Shown one piece after another: positions 53,228 to 63,149 of a DNA stretch of 64,000 nt. The DNA is from Undaria pinnatifida (taxonomy: Eukaryota; Sar; Phaeophyceae; Laminariales; Alariaceae): NCBI GenBank assembly GCA_012845835.1, contig JABAKD010000013.1, positions 5,764,628 through 5,828,627 on the forward strand. Direction: 5' to 3'. Position 1 is the first letter of the stretch. The number at the start of each line of letters is the position of its first letter. The position numbers and the translations under genes are program-made. The notes below the pieces were generated by a model. It searched no databases and was not told the DNA's origin. It saw nothing but the letters and a program-made list of their open reading frames with translations.

Positions 53228-54037
53228 GGCCCGTATTAACGAGGAACTTGCAAAATCGAATTTCGATTTTTTTTTATAGAATTTAATTTAATTTGCATCT
53301 GATTGGTCAAGAAATGAATCACCAAGCAGGCATTCTCAGAATTATTACGAAAAATCAAATTCAACAAAGAAGTAAAAAAAGACTTTCTCGGTCGAATTTT
53401 GTCGAAAATCGAAATTGAATTTAGGGAGTTTGTCCACCTAGACATGGCTTGTTCTGTGTAGCCGAAGCCGGCCACGCGAATTGGTGCCATGTCGTCGGCT
53501 GATTGAGAGGCGAGCAGCCAACATTGCGAGCGGTAGGACCACCGGAGCAGCCGCAGCGCGGCCTCCGAAGGTCCTTAGCACAGCCTAGACCGCCTGCGAC
53601 GCTTCGAAAACAACCGAGACCGCCGCAAACCCAGTTTTTCGTCCCCCTGCACCTCGAAAGTTACACGACCAACTACCACATGATGACTTCGCTCAGAAGT
53701 TCGACAGCTATATCCCCGTCGCTGCTGCCCGTGTCGGGCGGCGGGGTGGCGCCAGCCCATCCAAGAGACACCTAGAGCCATAGCCTCCAAGCCGCTGCCG
53801 GCCAAAAGAATCTGCGGCTAGCCGCGGCGCTCCGGGGAGGACGCGAGCCATCGCTCGCCTCGGCCGTTGCCCACGGGTGTTCGTTGACCCTTTGCGTTTT
53901 TAGAATTTTTTTATTTCCTAGAACGCACTGCGCCGTTCCTTGATAAGAACCAAAGTTGAATTTTTCGTGGATTTTTCATGAAATTAAAAAAAAAAAATCG
54001 AACTTCGATTTGGCAAGTTCCTCGTTAATTCGGGCCC
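53227..54037. mobile_element. 811-bp TIR element with TTA target duplication (PIF/Harbinger-like, non-autonomous)
   Basis: The two ends are inverted copies of ~50 bases with about three mismatches: left from 53227 (GGGCCCGTATTAACGAGGAA), right ending at 54037. Each end is flanked by TTA (53224-53226 and 54038-54040), a direct 3-bp target duplication. TWA duplications and G-rich termini are typical of PIF/Harbinger elements and their MITEs; that assignment is inference. The interior holds AT-rich subterminal DNA and a GC-rich middle (53500-53880) with 76-90 codon ORFs on both strands that do not resemble a transposase. It is inserted in a plus-strand ORF. Confidence 0.85.
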
Positions 54038-54204
54038 TTACCCCACCCACCGTGCGCCTGCGAACCGGTCACCCTCTGTTTCTCTTCGCGCTGTTTGTCC
54101 TATATTTCCCCTTGTTTTACCCAATTCCGTTTGTCTTTTATAATTGTTCTGGGATTTAAAAACAAAAAAAGTCAAAACGGTTTATCGAGATCTCTATTGC
54201 TAGT

Positions 54205-54385
54205 TTCTGCTATCATGAAAAAGTCGGCTGTTATTTGATTCTGCTTTTTTTTTCGTTTCTTTTCCTCGTTTGGATGGGCCTCTACTGCTTAGTTTATATA
54301 GTAAAAGGTCCCGTCCAAACAACGAAAAAAAAACGAAAATCAGAATCAAAGAATACCCAACTTTCATTGGTCAAATAGCAAAACT
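54205..54385. repeat. ~180-bp foldback with ~80-bp arms
   Basis: From GCTATCATGAAAAAG to the mirrored GCTATTTGACCAATG the two halves are imperfect reverse complements, best over GATTCTG..CGTTT..CCTCGTTTGGATGGG. The loop is ~20 bases around 54290. It could be a MITE or a hairpin RNA source; neither is shown. Confidence 0.7.
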
Positions 54386-55277
54386 AGCACTTAATAACAT
54401 TGTTCTTCTCGGAACACCAGTCCTCGGCTCTTTGGGCCCGTAATGTCCCCTTGTGGGCATACCAGGCCTCGGGAGCATAATGCGAGTCCGAACCCGCGGT
54501 TTCTCGTCTCGGGTCCGCCTCACTCGCTGACCGAAACTCGTAAGTAGCCGCCTTTACTGCACCCGAAAAAGAGTCTAAAACCGACGGTGCCAACCGGTCG
54601 GTAGCCTCGTTGGGCTTTTGGGTCTGCAATGCCCCCCTCTGGGAACACCAATCCTCGGCACTCTGGGCCTGTAGTGTCCCCCTCAGGAACACCAGACCTC
54701 CGGAGCACGACGCGAGTCCAAACCAGCGGCTTCTCGCATCGTGGCCTCTTCGCTCTTTGGCGACGAATTGCAAGACAATGCTCTAACTGCGCCCGAAGGG
54801 GCAGGGGCTCTGAGCTGTTTCTGCTTCATGAAAGACGCGATTCTTCCGCAACTTTACGGGAATGGCATCAGGCTGATCAGGCTGGAGGCCGTGGTGTCAC
54901 CACGGCCCCGTTGTCGGGTCTTCCTGCACCACTGGGGCAGACATAGCCGGTAGTACATGGGTTAGCGTGCTAGAAGACGAAGCAGGGATCGTACCCCCTG
55001 CGGGCGTCTTCTGAAGGGGAGCTCAGGCAGGTGGCAACGAAAATTCCACCCGAGAAGGCTCTATTCCGTTAGGCCTCTTGGAGAATAGAGACGAGGTAGC
55101 TAATCTTGTCAACTCCTCCTTGATGGAAAGAAGGATAGAGCGCTCGCTGCTATCGCGAACAAACACCGGATCCAGCCTCGCAAAATATCTCGGTGTTTTA
55201 GTGTTGGCCTTCCCACACCTCAAACCGACCGCCACCTCGTGATCACAAAAAGTGTTTGAGGGTCGGCTGTCCCGCAC
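54384..55277 (-). pseudogene. decayed minus-strand coding segments with an internal ~230-bp duplication
   Basis: Two minus-strand open stretches (54773-54384, 129 codons; 55277-55023, 84 codons) lie downstream of the Gag-like remnant and share its GC-rich composition. The first carries a direct duplication: bases ~54411-54580 recur at ~54640-54810, so AEDWCS and the following segment appear twice. The second contains SERSILLSIKEELTRLATSS, an amphipathic, coiled-coil-like run. A 25-base direct repeat also occurs at about 55211 and 55270. No domain recognised. I treat these as the 3' part of the same dead element, or an unrelated pseudogene. Confidence 0.35.
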
Positions 55278-55301
55278 CTCAAACCGACCGCCACCGCATA
55301 G

Positions 55302-56026
55302 TCAAGGGAGAGGGGGGGATGAACACGTTCGCCTAAAAAGGCGACACGCCGTCACCGCAGCCATATTACTGCGTGACGCGTGCCTGGGAAGGCGAGTGCA
55401 ATCGAAGGCCGCCGTGCCATGGTCGGTGGGGGCGGCGTTTGGATCGCGTACCCTTATTGCCGAGTTGATGCCGTGCCTGAGGGGAACGGCGCTGGAAGCG
55501 CGGGGTCTTCGTCGTCGAAACCATAACCTGGCGGAGGGGACAACGCTCGACCCGCGGGTTCCCGCCGCCGGTACTACGGCGTAAACGTCAGCAGACGACG
55601 TAGGAGCCCGTGGGTTCTTGACAGAGGCGATTTGTGCTGCGGGTTGGGACAGGCTAGCCACAGGTACAACCGATCATCTTCTGAAACGTAAGGAGGTGGA
55701 CCCGACAGTGCCGTCGACAGACAGGCCGAGGCCGTACCGCCGTCGAGCTTTCAACCGCAGCTACGGAATTTGCCAGGCTGGCGCGCGTTAGGATTCCCGC
55801 CCGGGTTATGGGCGGCTTTAAAGCGCATTCCAGAAGCAGGAGCAGGGGCGGAAGAGGCGGGCGAGGGCGGGATACCACCATGGTGATCGGACGTGTATGT
55901 GTTATCGTTGTGACAGTTTACCTGGCCCTGATCCTGGTGATACTCTCGCGATTGACCTGAATGATGGTGACAATTTTTCTTGTTGTTCGAGCGAGAAGAT
56001 TTGCCGTCTCGGCGGTAGCAGATCAT
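55302..56026. other. GC-rich stretch with overlapping open frames, no supported gene
   Basis: All of 55250-56030 is GC-rich and open in several frames on both strands (for example + 55252-55584, - 55661-55302, - 56026-55751). None has recognisable motifs or convincing splice sites. It lies inside the decayed 54.4-58.5 kb region and is probably part of it. Confidence 0.4.
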
Positions 56027-56330
56027 GCGTGCTTGCCAACGTTGGTGTTCGTCATCGTCGCCAAGTTAGTCAAGTTCAGGGTTCAAACAGCCGCTCGCAC
56101 TAATGAACGGATGCCCTCAATGCTTGAAGGGATAGTTTTCTTCGTGGCAGTTGAGGCAAAGCTCCCGGCTTTCTCGGAGGGCATCAGCGCATGTGGAGGG
56201 TGAAAGGAGGCCGCTCCGAAGAGGAGAGTCGTCAGTCTTAAATTAGGTACTAACGGCGAAAACGTCTGCATAATGATGTTCTTCTAGTGACCAACAGTTC
56301 GATGTCTGGTCAAGCCAAGGGTCAGATGAA

Positions 56331-56516
56331 TCAACGATGGGCTTGACAATTGGATGATGGCTCGATCCCGTCTGCCACGAAAGCGACTGGGACGGAACTC
56401 GGCCCTGGCTGCATCCATGATCGGCGGGCCGGGGCCATGACGGGGTGGATGGCCGCTTTCCCGTCGAAGAAACGGATGATAAAACTATGTTTCGCCGTGG
56501 ATGGCAGGTGTCTCAT
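56331..56516 (-). pseudogene. short open segment in the decayed region, strand uncertain
   Basis: 61 codons open on the minus strand (SFIIRFFDGKAAIHPVM and following). The plus strand is also open here for 60 codons (56350-56532), so orientation rests only on the surrounding minus-strand remnants. No family recognised. Confidence 0.2.
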
Positions 56517-56589
56517 TATGCGCGATCAGTAACTAGAAGCCGTCCACATAGCATCCAACGAGACGTACGGCCGCGGGTCCGTTGCCTTT

Positions 56590-56939
56590 GAACCAGGGTA
56601 CAAGGCAGGCATAAGTGTCGGACATTGCTCACTCATCGCCATGTGAACCACCACCTCCAACGCCACATCCGTCCCCGGAGACAAAACGCGCTAGCTCCCC
56701 GTGACCGTCGATGCTAACACGCGAAACTCCCGACTGAAATCACAAAAGGGATGCCATTACACGCTTCCAAAAGTATGCAAATTGGTTTATGTCAACTCGG
56801 TCGAAGTGCGTCATCAGCAGACGCAACAGGAGGGCGAAGGCCTCAGGCCTAGATGCTCCCCCTGACATGGCTCACGACACCTGCCTAAACAAATCATTGA
56901 TCAAGGTCGTCATGCGAGCGGTAGTAGGCATGCCAGGCG
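56590..56939 (-). pseudogene. continuation of the decayed minus-strand coding region
   Basis: Downstream of the Gag-like ORF the minus strand still reads as protein in one frame (MTTLINDLFRQVS, then AMSGGASRPEAFALLLRLLM, then DINQFAYFWKRVMASLL), interrupted by at least two in-frame TGA codons. The hydrophobic/basic pattern is protein-like but I cannot name a domain. It probably belongs to the same dead element as the ORF above it. The stops could instead be introns of an unrecognised gene. Confidence 0.35.
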
Positions 56940-58321
56940 TTATAGCACGTGTGAACGCCTTGTGGAGCGGGTGGTCTCAACCGGGCACACGCACGTGGGC
57001 GACCGTACGCACTTTGTACAACGGTCATCGCGGCGCATGATAATGTCAAACATTGAAGATCTAACCGATCGTGTGAGTTGCTGCCCGCCGTCAGACTTGT
57101 TCAAAGAGGTGGAGAAAGGCGGCACAGAAATGTGGGCTACGCCCTTGTAAGGGAGCTTGACATACACACGCTTAACCGAGTCATCAAGCGTGGCTTTGGC
57201 TGAAGTAGCAGCGGTGGCAATCGCGGAGATACGAGAACGGGCCAAATCCGAAGAAACAGGATGAGTACGATCACCCAACACAGTCAGTTTGCTCAGGCGC
57301 TCGGCTGAGGAAGCAACCTCCACCAGGGAAGAAGTCACTCGCGTGTTGCCTGCTATCACGGTTACCTCGCCGTGGTCCGTGCTCGAGGCCGAAGATGAGC
57401 GGGAGGAGGGTGACGAGCCGTCCCACGCTGAACGTCCTCTCACGCCGTTCCTCTTCCCTCCGTTGCCTCCACCAGAGCTGCTGCCACCGCCTTGGTGGTT
57501 GCGACCATGGTTGCTCCCTTGGCGGCGTGCTGAGCCACCACCCGCACCCGACGCGCCCACCCCACCTCCACCACCGCTGCCACCCCGCGGCGGTGGTGAT
57601 GGTCGCCACCCCCACCATGGATGGTCGTCACCTCCGGATCAACCACCCCCACGCTGGCGGTCCCCGCGATCGCGGCTGTTGCCGCGTCGCTTTTTGTCAC
57701 GACGGCCTTCCTCCAACTCCTCCGGAGTCGGCCATAAAACGGGTCCGTCGGCCGCGTCGTGAGCCATTCTCAGGGCCATGACAAGGGCAAGGGTCGGGGC
57801 GGCTCTCGTCTGTCCGGCATAAAAGGTACAATCCATGCGAGCCCAGGCCGCCTCCACTGAAAGGGCGTCCGCGTGCAGCAATGCCCGCCCCGTTGACGTA
57901 AGGAGGGCGGAGGTCGTTTTCACCACCGCCGCCGCCAACTCCGAAGAGAACTCCACCCTCAGTTCAGACGCCATGCACTCGACGCTGCCCTTGAAAAAGG
58001 CTTCGTCCCCGGGCCGTGGTCGCTGGGATGCGACACCCTGCGGGCGCGTCGAAGACGAGGGGGGCGCGGTAGTTCCAGTCGCAGCCAACGCAAGTGAATG
58101 AGCGAGGGCTTGGTGCACCCTCTCTGCCACAACGGACGCTCCCCGTGCAGCGTTCTTGGCCTGCTCGATGTCTTCATCATATCGACGTCGGCGTGCTACA
58201 CGCCGGAGGATCGTCTGCCTGGCGTCCTCCAGCGGGCGCGCATATCCGTTTCCATGCTCTCTTGATTGGCTGTTACTCGAGAGAGAGATAACTCATCTCG
58301 AAAATCCGACGACGGATTCAT
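56940..58321 (-). pseudogene. Gag-like / nucleic-acid-binding large ORF, broken by one frameshift and one stop
   Basis: The minus strand is open from an ATG at 58321-58319, changes frame once near 58230, then runs to 56940 in a single frame interrupted only by TGA at 57641-57639. The product would be about 450 residues: an N-terminal region with an acidic and basic helix-like stretch (RRYDEDIEQAKNAARGASVV), an alanine-rich middle, a basic RRDKKRRGNSRDRGDRQRGGG segment, a long Gly/Ser/Arg/Asn-rich region, then a Ser/Thr-rich tail with VKLPYKG and DRCTKC. The composition resembles retroelement Gag or an RGG-type RNA-binding protein; I see no definite zinc knuckle, protease or reverse transcriptase. 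Two lesions in otherwise clean coding DNA mark a recently dead copy or two sequencing errors. A retroelement origin is inference. Confidence 0.5.
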
Positions 58322-58479
58322 GATCCTCACCCACAAGTTAGAAATACCATGAAAAATCAGAGTCATCGAGGCCTTTTTCAAAACCGGTGATTTTTTACCC
58401 GCATCCCCGTCTCCGGGCATTATCCTAGTATTCCCGTTACAGTCGGTAATAAACAATTGAAACCCCAACAACATCAACC

Positions 58480-58848
58480 GACTTAATATTTTTATACTAC
58501 TATATGACCCGTACGAGCATGGGTAAATCTACCGGCTATTAACGTTTTGTGAGATAACGGGGGATTTTTCATTACCACCCCCCCCCCCAAACATCCAAGG
58601 TAATGCCAATCTCGGATGTCGCCATTAGTAGAACCAGAATGGTTATATGTGCAGCTGCTGTAAGCCCTTCAAAATAATGTCTTTATTTAGCCCTATATAG
58701 ACAATGATTTCGGTGCCGGAACAGCTGAAACCAGACACGGGAGGGAGCACGCACTCCACCGGGAAAAACTCCACACAACTTCATATAGTCGTGCAAAATG
58801 TTTTTATTTAATACTTCGTATTATTTAATTCACTCTTCCGATGAACAA
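58480..58848. other. AT-rich spacer, nothing recognised
   Basis: Contains a C-run (58578-58588) and no supported feature. Confidence 0.4.
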
Positions 58849-59049
58849 TCACGAACAAATTTTTTCTTTGCTCGACCTAAGCTTGCGTATCCCCCTCGAG
58901 ATGAATTTTCCCGTGTGGACATGCTCCTTGTGATCCTTCCAATCCAACATCTGACACTCCCTTCCACAATAGTATGACCTGGAACACGGACAACTAGTAA
59001 TGTTCTCCTGGGTTTTGTCCTTGTTGCGCACCAGGCAAGTCTTCGCCAA
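58849..59049 (-). pseudogene. MYND-type zinc-finger fragment
   Basis: The minus strand encodes SCPCSRSYYCGRECQMLDWKDHKEHVH, which fits the second half of a MYND finger: a Cys pair, YYC, then CQ..DW..HK. MYND domains bind proline-rich partners and are numerous in brown algae. The first CxxC is incomplete (TCLVRN, with Arg where the second Cys is expected), the first Cys pair of the recognisable half is C-x-C rather than C-x2-C, and the final Cys is replaced by Val/His. An in-frame TGA closes the frame eight bases upstream of TTGGCG and no ATG exists. It is either a last exon entered at an acceptor such as that after AAACCCAG (about 59004), or a gene fragment. The minisatellite next to it contains no further part of the gene. 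Confidence 0.5.
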
Positions 59050-59069
59050 GTAGTTTCATGAAGCGACGT

Positions 59070-59180
59070 GGGGTGCCATGAGGTGTCAGGGGGTGCCACA
59101 AGGTGCTATGAGGTACCGTGAACTATCATGCAGTGCCATGCAGTGCCATGCAGTGCCATGCAGTGCCATGCAGTTCCGAC
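59070..59180 (+). repeat. 10-bp minisatellite (CATGCAGTGC)
   Basis: Five near-perfect units lie at ~59128-59173, preceded by degenerate GGTGCCATGAGGTG words. Similar GGTGCCACC words recur at 60215-60250 and CATGGCAGTGTCATGG words at 61000-61110. Confidence 0.85.
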
Positions 59181-59199
59181 TAAATGCAACCGTAGGGGT

Positions 59200-59335
59200 A
59201 AAACACATCCCCTTGTTTTGAGCACTTCACTTAAGACCTCTCTATTCTTCACCCTAAAACTGGCATCGACGAAAACGATTAAGAATCCCATGGCCTAGGG
59301 GCATACAACGAGAACGACATCAACCAGTGCTCTAC
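59200..59335 (+). mobile_element. TIR element family B, internal fragment
   Basis: ACTTAAGACCTC, AAAACTGG, GAATCCCATGGCCTAGGGGC: the middle of the family, both ends lost. Confidence 0.5.
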
Positions 59336-59524
59336 GAAAGGAGATAAACGTTTCTGACTCTGACGCGCGGCTCCTCGACTTTTCAAATGAGGAACTACGC
59401 AACGCAATCAATGTCGTTGGAATATCTACATGTGTGTACCTTATCAACGAATATACGCTGAATACCTACGCCATGTGGGATTGTTTATTTAACTTTTTGA
59501 CACCTGCTAGACGACAGCTGGAAG

Positions 59525-59775
59525 TGAAGCGTGTATTTTTTTCCGTTCGGAGGCTCCTTGTTTTTGAGGAGCTAGCTCTGTAGTACATCCACAAAACTGG
59601 CTTTGGGAATACTCAAAGCGCAACCCGATGAATAAGCCCACACGGCCTAGGTATGCGAAACTTTGATGTTGCAAGCACAAAAACCGAACGTTCCAACGAC
59701 TTTGGGATAAGGAGCCCCGTCACTCCGAAAAAAAATCTGCAAAACTTGCTACCTCTGTATCGTAGAACGCGTTTC
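59525..59775 (+). mobile_element. TIR element family B, left end eroded
   Basis: TTTTGAGGAGCTAGCTC, CACGGCCTAGGTATGCG, CCAACGACTTTGGGATAAGG and the right terminus CTCTGTATCGTAGAACGCGT. Confidence 0.75.
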
Positions 59776-59779
59776 ACCT

Positions 59780-61375
59780 TCACATACAGTTCTTCTTGCA
59801 AAGTAAGTAACTAGGTCCAGAAGTGAGGGACCGAGTCACAAACAAATGCACGCATCGCTATCGTAGGGTACGTCTCGAGATCATAAAACAACGACAAACG
59901 ATGTTTGAACGAAGTTGAGTAGTCTAGTCAGCAGTTGAGGAACCACATGTCGGCCACCACCAATATGAGGCCTGACAAATGCTACATGCGGTGGGTAGGT
60001 ACCCCCGATTAAAGGGCACCCTGTGACACCCCGAACCAAGCGCTCTTAACTGCACAGTGCATGTTGATTTTGTTCGCAATGGGCAATGTTGTACTATATT
60101 TACCTTGGCGGGACATGCGGATTTGACCACTCCCAACAGGCCCGAACTCTTATATCGAGTGCTCATAAATCGAGGTACCCAGTGCAGAGCAGTATCCCTA
60201 TCGTAGCATGGCTCGCCATTAGGTGCCACCAGGTGCCACCGAGTGCCACATGTGTGAGGTGTCGTAATATGGTTTTGTGCCATTCGGCTTCGTGAAATAT
60301 CGTGAGTTTCGTTGTGAAGTGATATGAGGTGTTGTGAGGTGTCACAAGGGACACCTTCTACGATACTATGAGGAGAGGGGGGCAGCACATTCTGGCCAAA
60401 CTGTGTTCCCCGCTGGTCAGCGGGGGTCCTCTACATGTCGGGAACTATTAATAGTCAATGTCGTCGGAATGCCATCGGGGAGCGTTTCACACGTTTTAGC
60501 CAGTGTACATGGAGAGGCATCTGAGGGGCTGTTCTCATCGGGATAGGCATACTATTTTTCTTGGCATGTGCTACGGCAGAGACACACCAAATTATTTTCT
60601 AAGGGGCTCGACGCGTGAGGAGCTCCGTACGTTACCCATAGCCAATTTTGAGCAAACTGAAAATGCAAACCGATGAACGCACTCCATGAAACTGCAGGGA
60701 ACTTTGTGAAACCTCGTGGCATGGACCCTCTACCACTCCATGCAACCTCTCACGGTGCCGAATGCACCCGCATGGTGCTTGATGACACTCCATGAAGCCT
60801 GGTTGCCACCAGAGTACACCTCCTGTTTTGGCCGCATGGCTTCCAGTAAACCTCGCGGCATTTTGGTGGCACTACGAGGGACGTTATGAGATTGCTTGAA
60901 GTTGAAGCACCTCAGGGCAACAGGCTCATAAGTGAGGCACGAAACGATTTTGGCGGCCTCACGACGGTCCCGTGGTAGTCTCCTTGCAACCCACTGGTCG
61001 TCCCATGGCAGCGTCATGGCAGTGTCATAGGGCTATCATGGCAACTTTCGTTTGGCAACTCATAGAACTGTCATAACAGTGTCGTGGCAGTGTCATGCCA
61101 TGGCCATCCATGCCAATTGACCTTGCCGCTTGTTCAACAATATGGATAGCCCACGCTTCGTACGAGACCAACAGGACTAGCACCACTCATCGGTTGATTG
61201 GGTTGGGGTTGGAGTTGGGGTTGGGGTGAGCGTTAGCCATGTTGGTAGGTATTGGGAAGGTGCCCTCATCCATACTCCCATGTAAGTCCATGTGCGTCAG
61301 TCCCATGCCAGTCCCACGGCAATCCCATGAAGCCCCAGGACCGTTAATGAACGTTCATGGGCGTTCATGGCCGTT
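59780..61375. other. minisatellite-like GGTGCCA/CATGGCA-rich DNA, no gene
   Basis: Family B ends lie near 59850, 60198 and 60565. GGTTGGGGTTGGAGTTGGGG at 61200-61230 is telomere-like but not the TTTAGGG type. Minus ORFs (60388-59924, 61017-60730) only follow the repeat. Confidence 0.5.
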
Positions 61376-61379
61376 CCAT

Positions 61380-61860
61380 TTAAAATTCATAGAGTATGCG
61401 TATCCTTCGTAGACGTTGCCCGTCTAGCCAGAGGAAACGCCCCCACAAGGAATTGCGGGTGACGGGGCCAACGTAAAACACGAACGGGATGCTGAAACCT
61501 GGACCACACAAAAACCGATCGTAATCCCTCCTTTTGAAACGCCTACAAGAGAAAGTACAAGACGCGACAGACGTTGCGACTAAACTACCACTCCATATAG
61601 CCATACCTCTCGGGAGAAAATAACGCCACCTCTGTAAGGCATGCGTTCGCCTTGATGGCCGTTTTCTCCCCGCGCCCGTTCGATTTTCACACGAGTAGAA
61701 GGTCACCTGCCTGTCTCGAGAGATTTGCCCCGCCTCCTGGATGCCACGCCGACTCCATTGTCCTCGTATCACGCAGTACACGAATGTCTCAACCCATGGC
61801 CTCAAAAGTGTACGCCCCTCGCCCCCAATCGCATCGCGCTATACATATTGTGGTATGAGC
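61380..61860. other. open in both directions, no supported gene
   Basis: Minus 61805-61380 (141 codons) and plus 61652-61858 are both open. Neither has motifs. The DNA is non-repetitive, so an exon is possible. Confidence 0.3.
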
Positions 61861-61861
61861 C

Positions 61862-62107
61862 TTAAGTGGGAGGGCGATCTCCGTGAACGCGATCATCGGT
61901 GTTGACGCTGCACTTGATGAAACGCGTGACAAGATCCAAAGCAGGTTGATTGAGCAGGGGCTGTTCGACGAACATCTGGGACGACCCTTTCTCCTAAGCG
62001 GGTCCCCCTCCTCCAACCAGCGGGCCTCGACAGAAGGCCCCTCCGACACGGCAACTTATATATATGATGATATATGCCCTGATGTGTTACCTGGTATTGA
62101 TGGATAA
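61862..62107 (+). CDS. possible exon of an unidentified gene
   Basis: Open and protein-like on the plus strand (VNAIIGVDAALDETRDKIQS, then GLFDEHLGRPFLLSGSPSSN), preceded by an AG near 61868 and closed by TAA at 62105-62107. It could be an upstream exon of the 63.15-kb gene, but no donor gives a demonstrable link. The minus strand is open over the same bases (62049-61789). Strand and reality are uncertain. Confidence 0.25.
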   Translation, partial: LSGRAISVNAIIGVDAALDETRDKIQSRLIEQGLFDEHLGRPFLLSGSPSSNQRASTEGPSDTATYIYDDICPDVLPGIDG

Positions 62108-62109
62108 TG

Positions 62110-63100
62110 CTTACTAGAGCTCGTCGTCGTCGTGCGGATCGTGCAGATATTTGCCCAATATCGGGGCAATAATGTGCAGCTCAGCGGCGGTGGCGTTGTC
62201 TGGGGGCCCACGGCCGCGTTGTCACTGGTGGTGTTGTCGACGGTGGCGGCAGCAAGAAGGGGCGGGGGGTGGAGGGGGGGTGACCAGGGGGCGCGCGGGG
62301 GGGGGGGGGGAGGGGGGGGGTGATATGCCTTGAAATAGCGTGCATAACCCGGCAATTGATGGCGTAGATATGACACTCTGTGACATCGCGAGCGTATGAA
62401 ATACTCGTCTTCCAACCGAAACCGAGATGTTCCTTGGTGGGTGGTGGGTGCCCCAGAGTCAGTGAAATGCACACCGTGACTAGCCCAAAGTGCTAATTTA
62501 CCAAATTGATCCATGCAATAAATCCAGTTTAATCCCGGCAGGGGACGATCGAGTGACGTGTGTGTACGCGAGCTTTCTCGATACACACACGCAAATTCCC
62601 ATTGAGCGCAGGACCAGACAAAAAAAAAGAAAAACGAGACGACTTCTCAGGATTATAAAGAAACAGAGCACGCGAGACTCTTGGCGAGCGATCGATCCTA
62701 CAGATCATCAACGCCAACACAGCAACATCAAGGATAACGGAAAAGCGTGGTTCCACCAGAGCCGGCCGTCCTCCCGTGCGAACCTGCAGTAAAATTAGGA
62801 ACCACGAAGTTGCAGCAAACGAAGGTACCGAGGTGGCTCCATTAGTGAAGGTCAGAAAGGGCTAGAAAATGAGTCGCAAAGCCGGTCATTATCTTTCCCA
62901 ACCAACCCAAAACCAGAGAAAAGAATTTGTGGGAGGAATACTCATAGTCTCACCGACCAAACGTAGCATACGGTAGTTTATTCATTTAGGCGCCGCTCTG
63001 AGAGCGCACTCAGCGCGGAGTTTTTCCCGGGCGAGCCCCCCTTGCTGAGGTAGGAGGCTCATCTATCCAATATACTTACTTTAATTGGTTGTTGTATATA
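62110..63100. other. region upstream of the 63.15-kb gene
   Basis: G-rich low-complexity DNA at 62260-62322. The minus strand is open for 176 codons (62586-62056), half of it the proline-coding complement of that G-run. A short plus ORF at 62868 (MSRKAGHYLSQPTQNQRKEF) could be a first exon of the gene at 63.15 kb, but its donor is poor. Confidence 0.3.
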
Positions 63101-63149
63101 GGCGCAGGAGAATGCCAACATCGGTATTTGCAGCGCGCGGGGTCCAGAG

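Noticed and set aside
61200-61235. Telomere repeat
   Set aside because: Only about five imperfect TTGGGG units; not the TTTAGGG type and not at an end.
62056-62586. 176-codon minus-strand ORF
   Set aside because: Half is a polyproline translation of a G-run; the remainder is not supported by splice sites or motifs.
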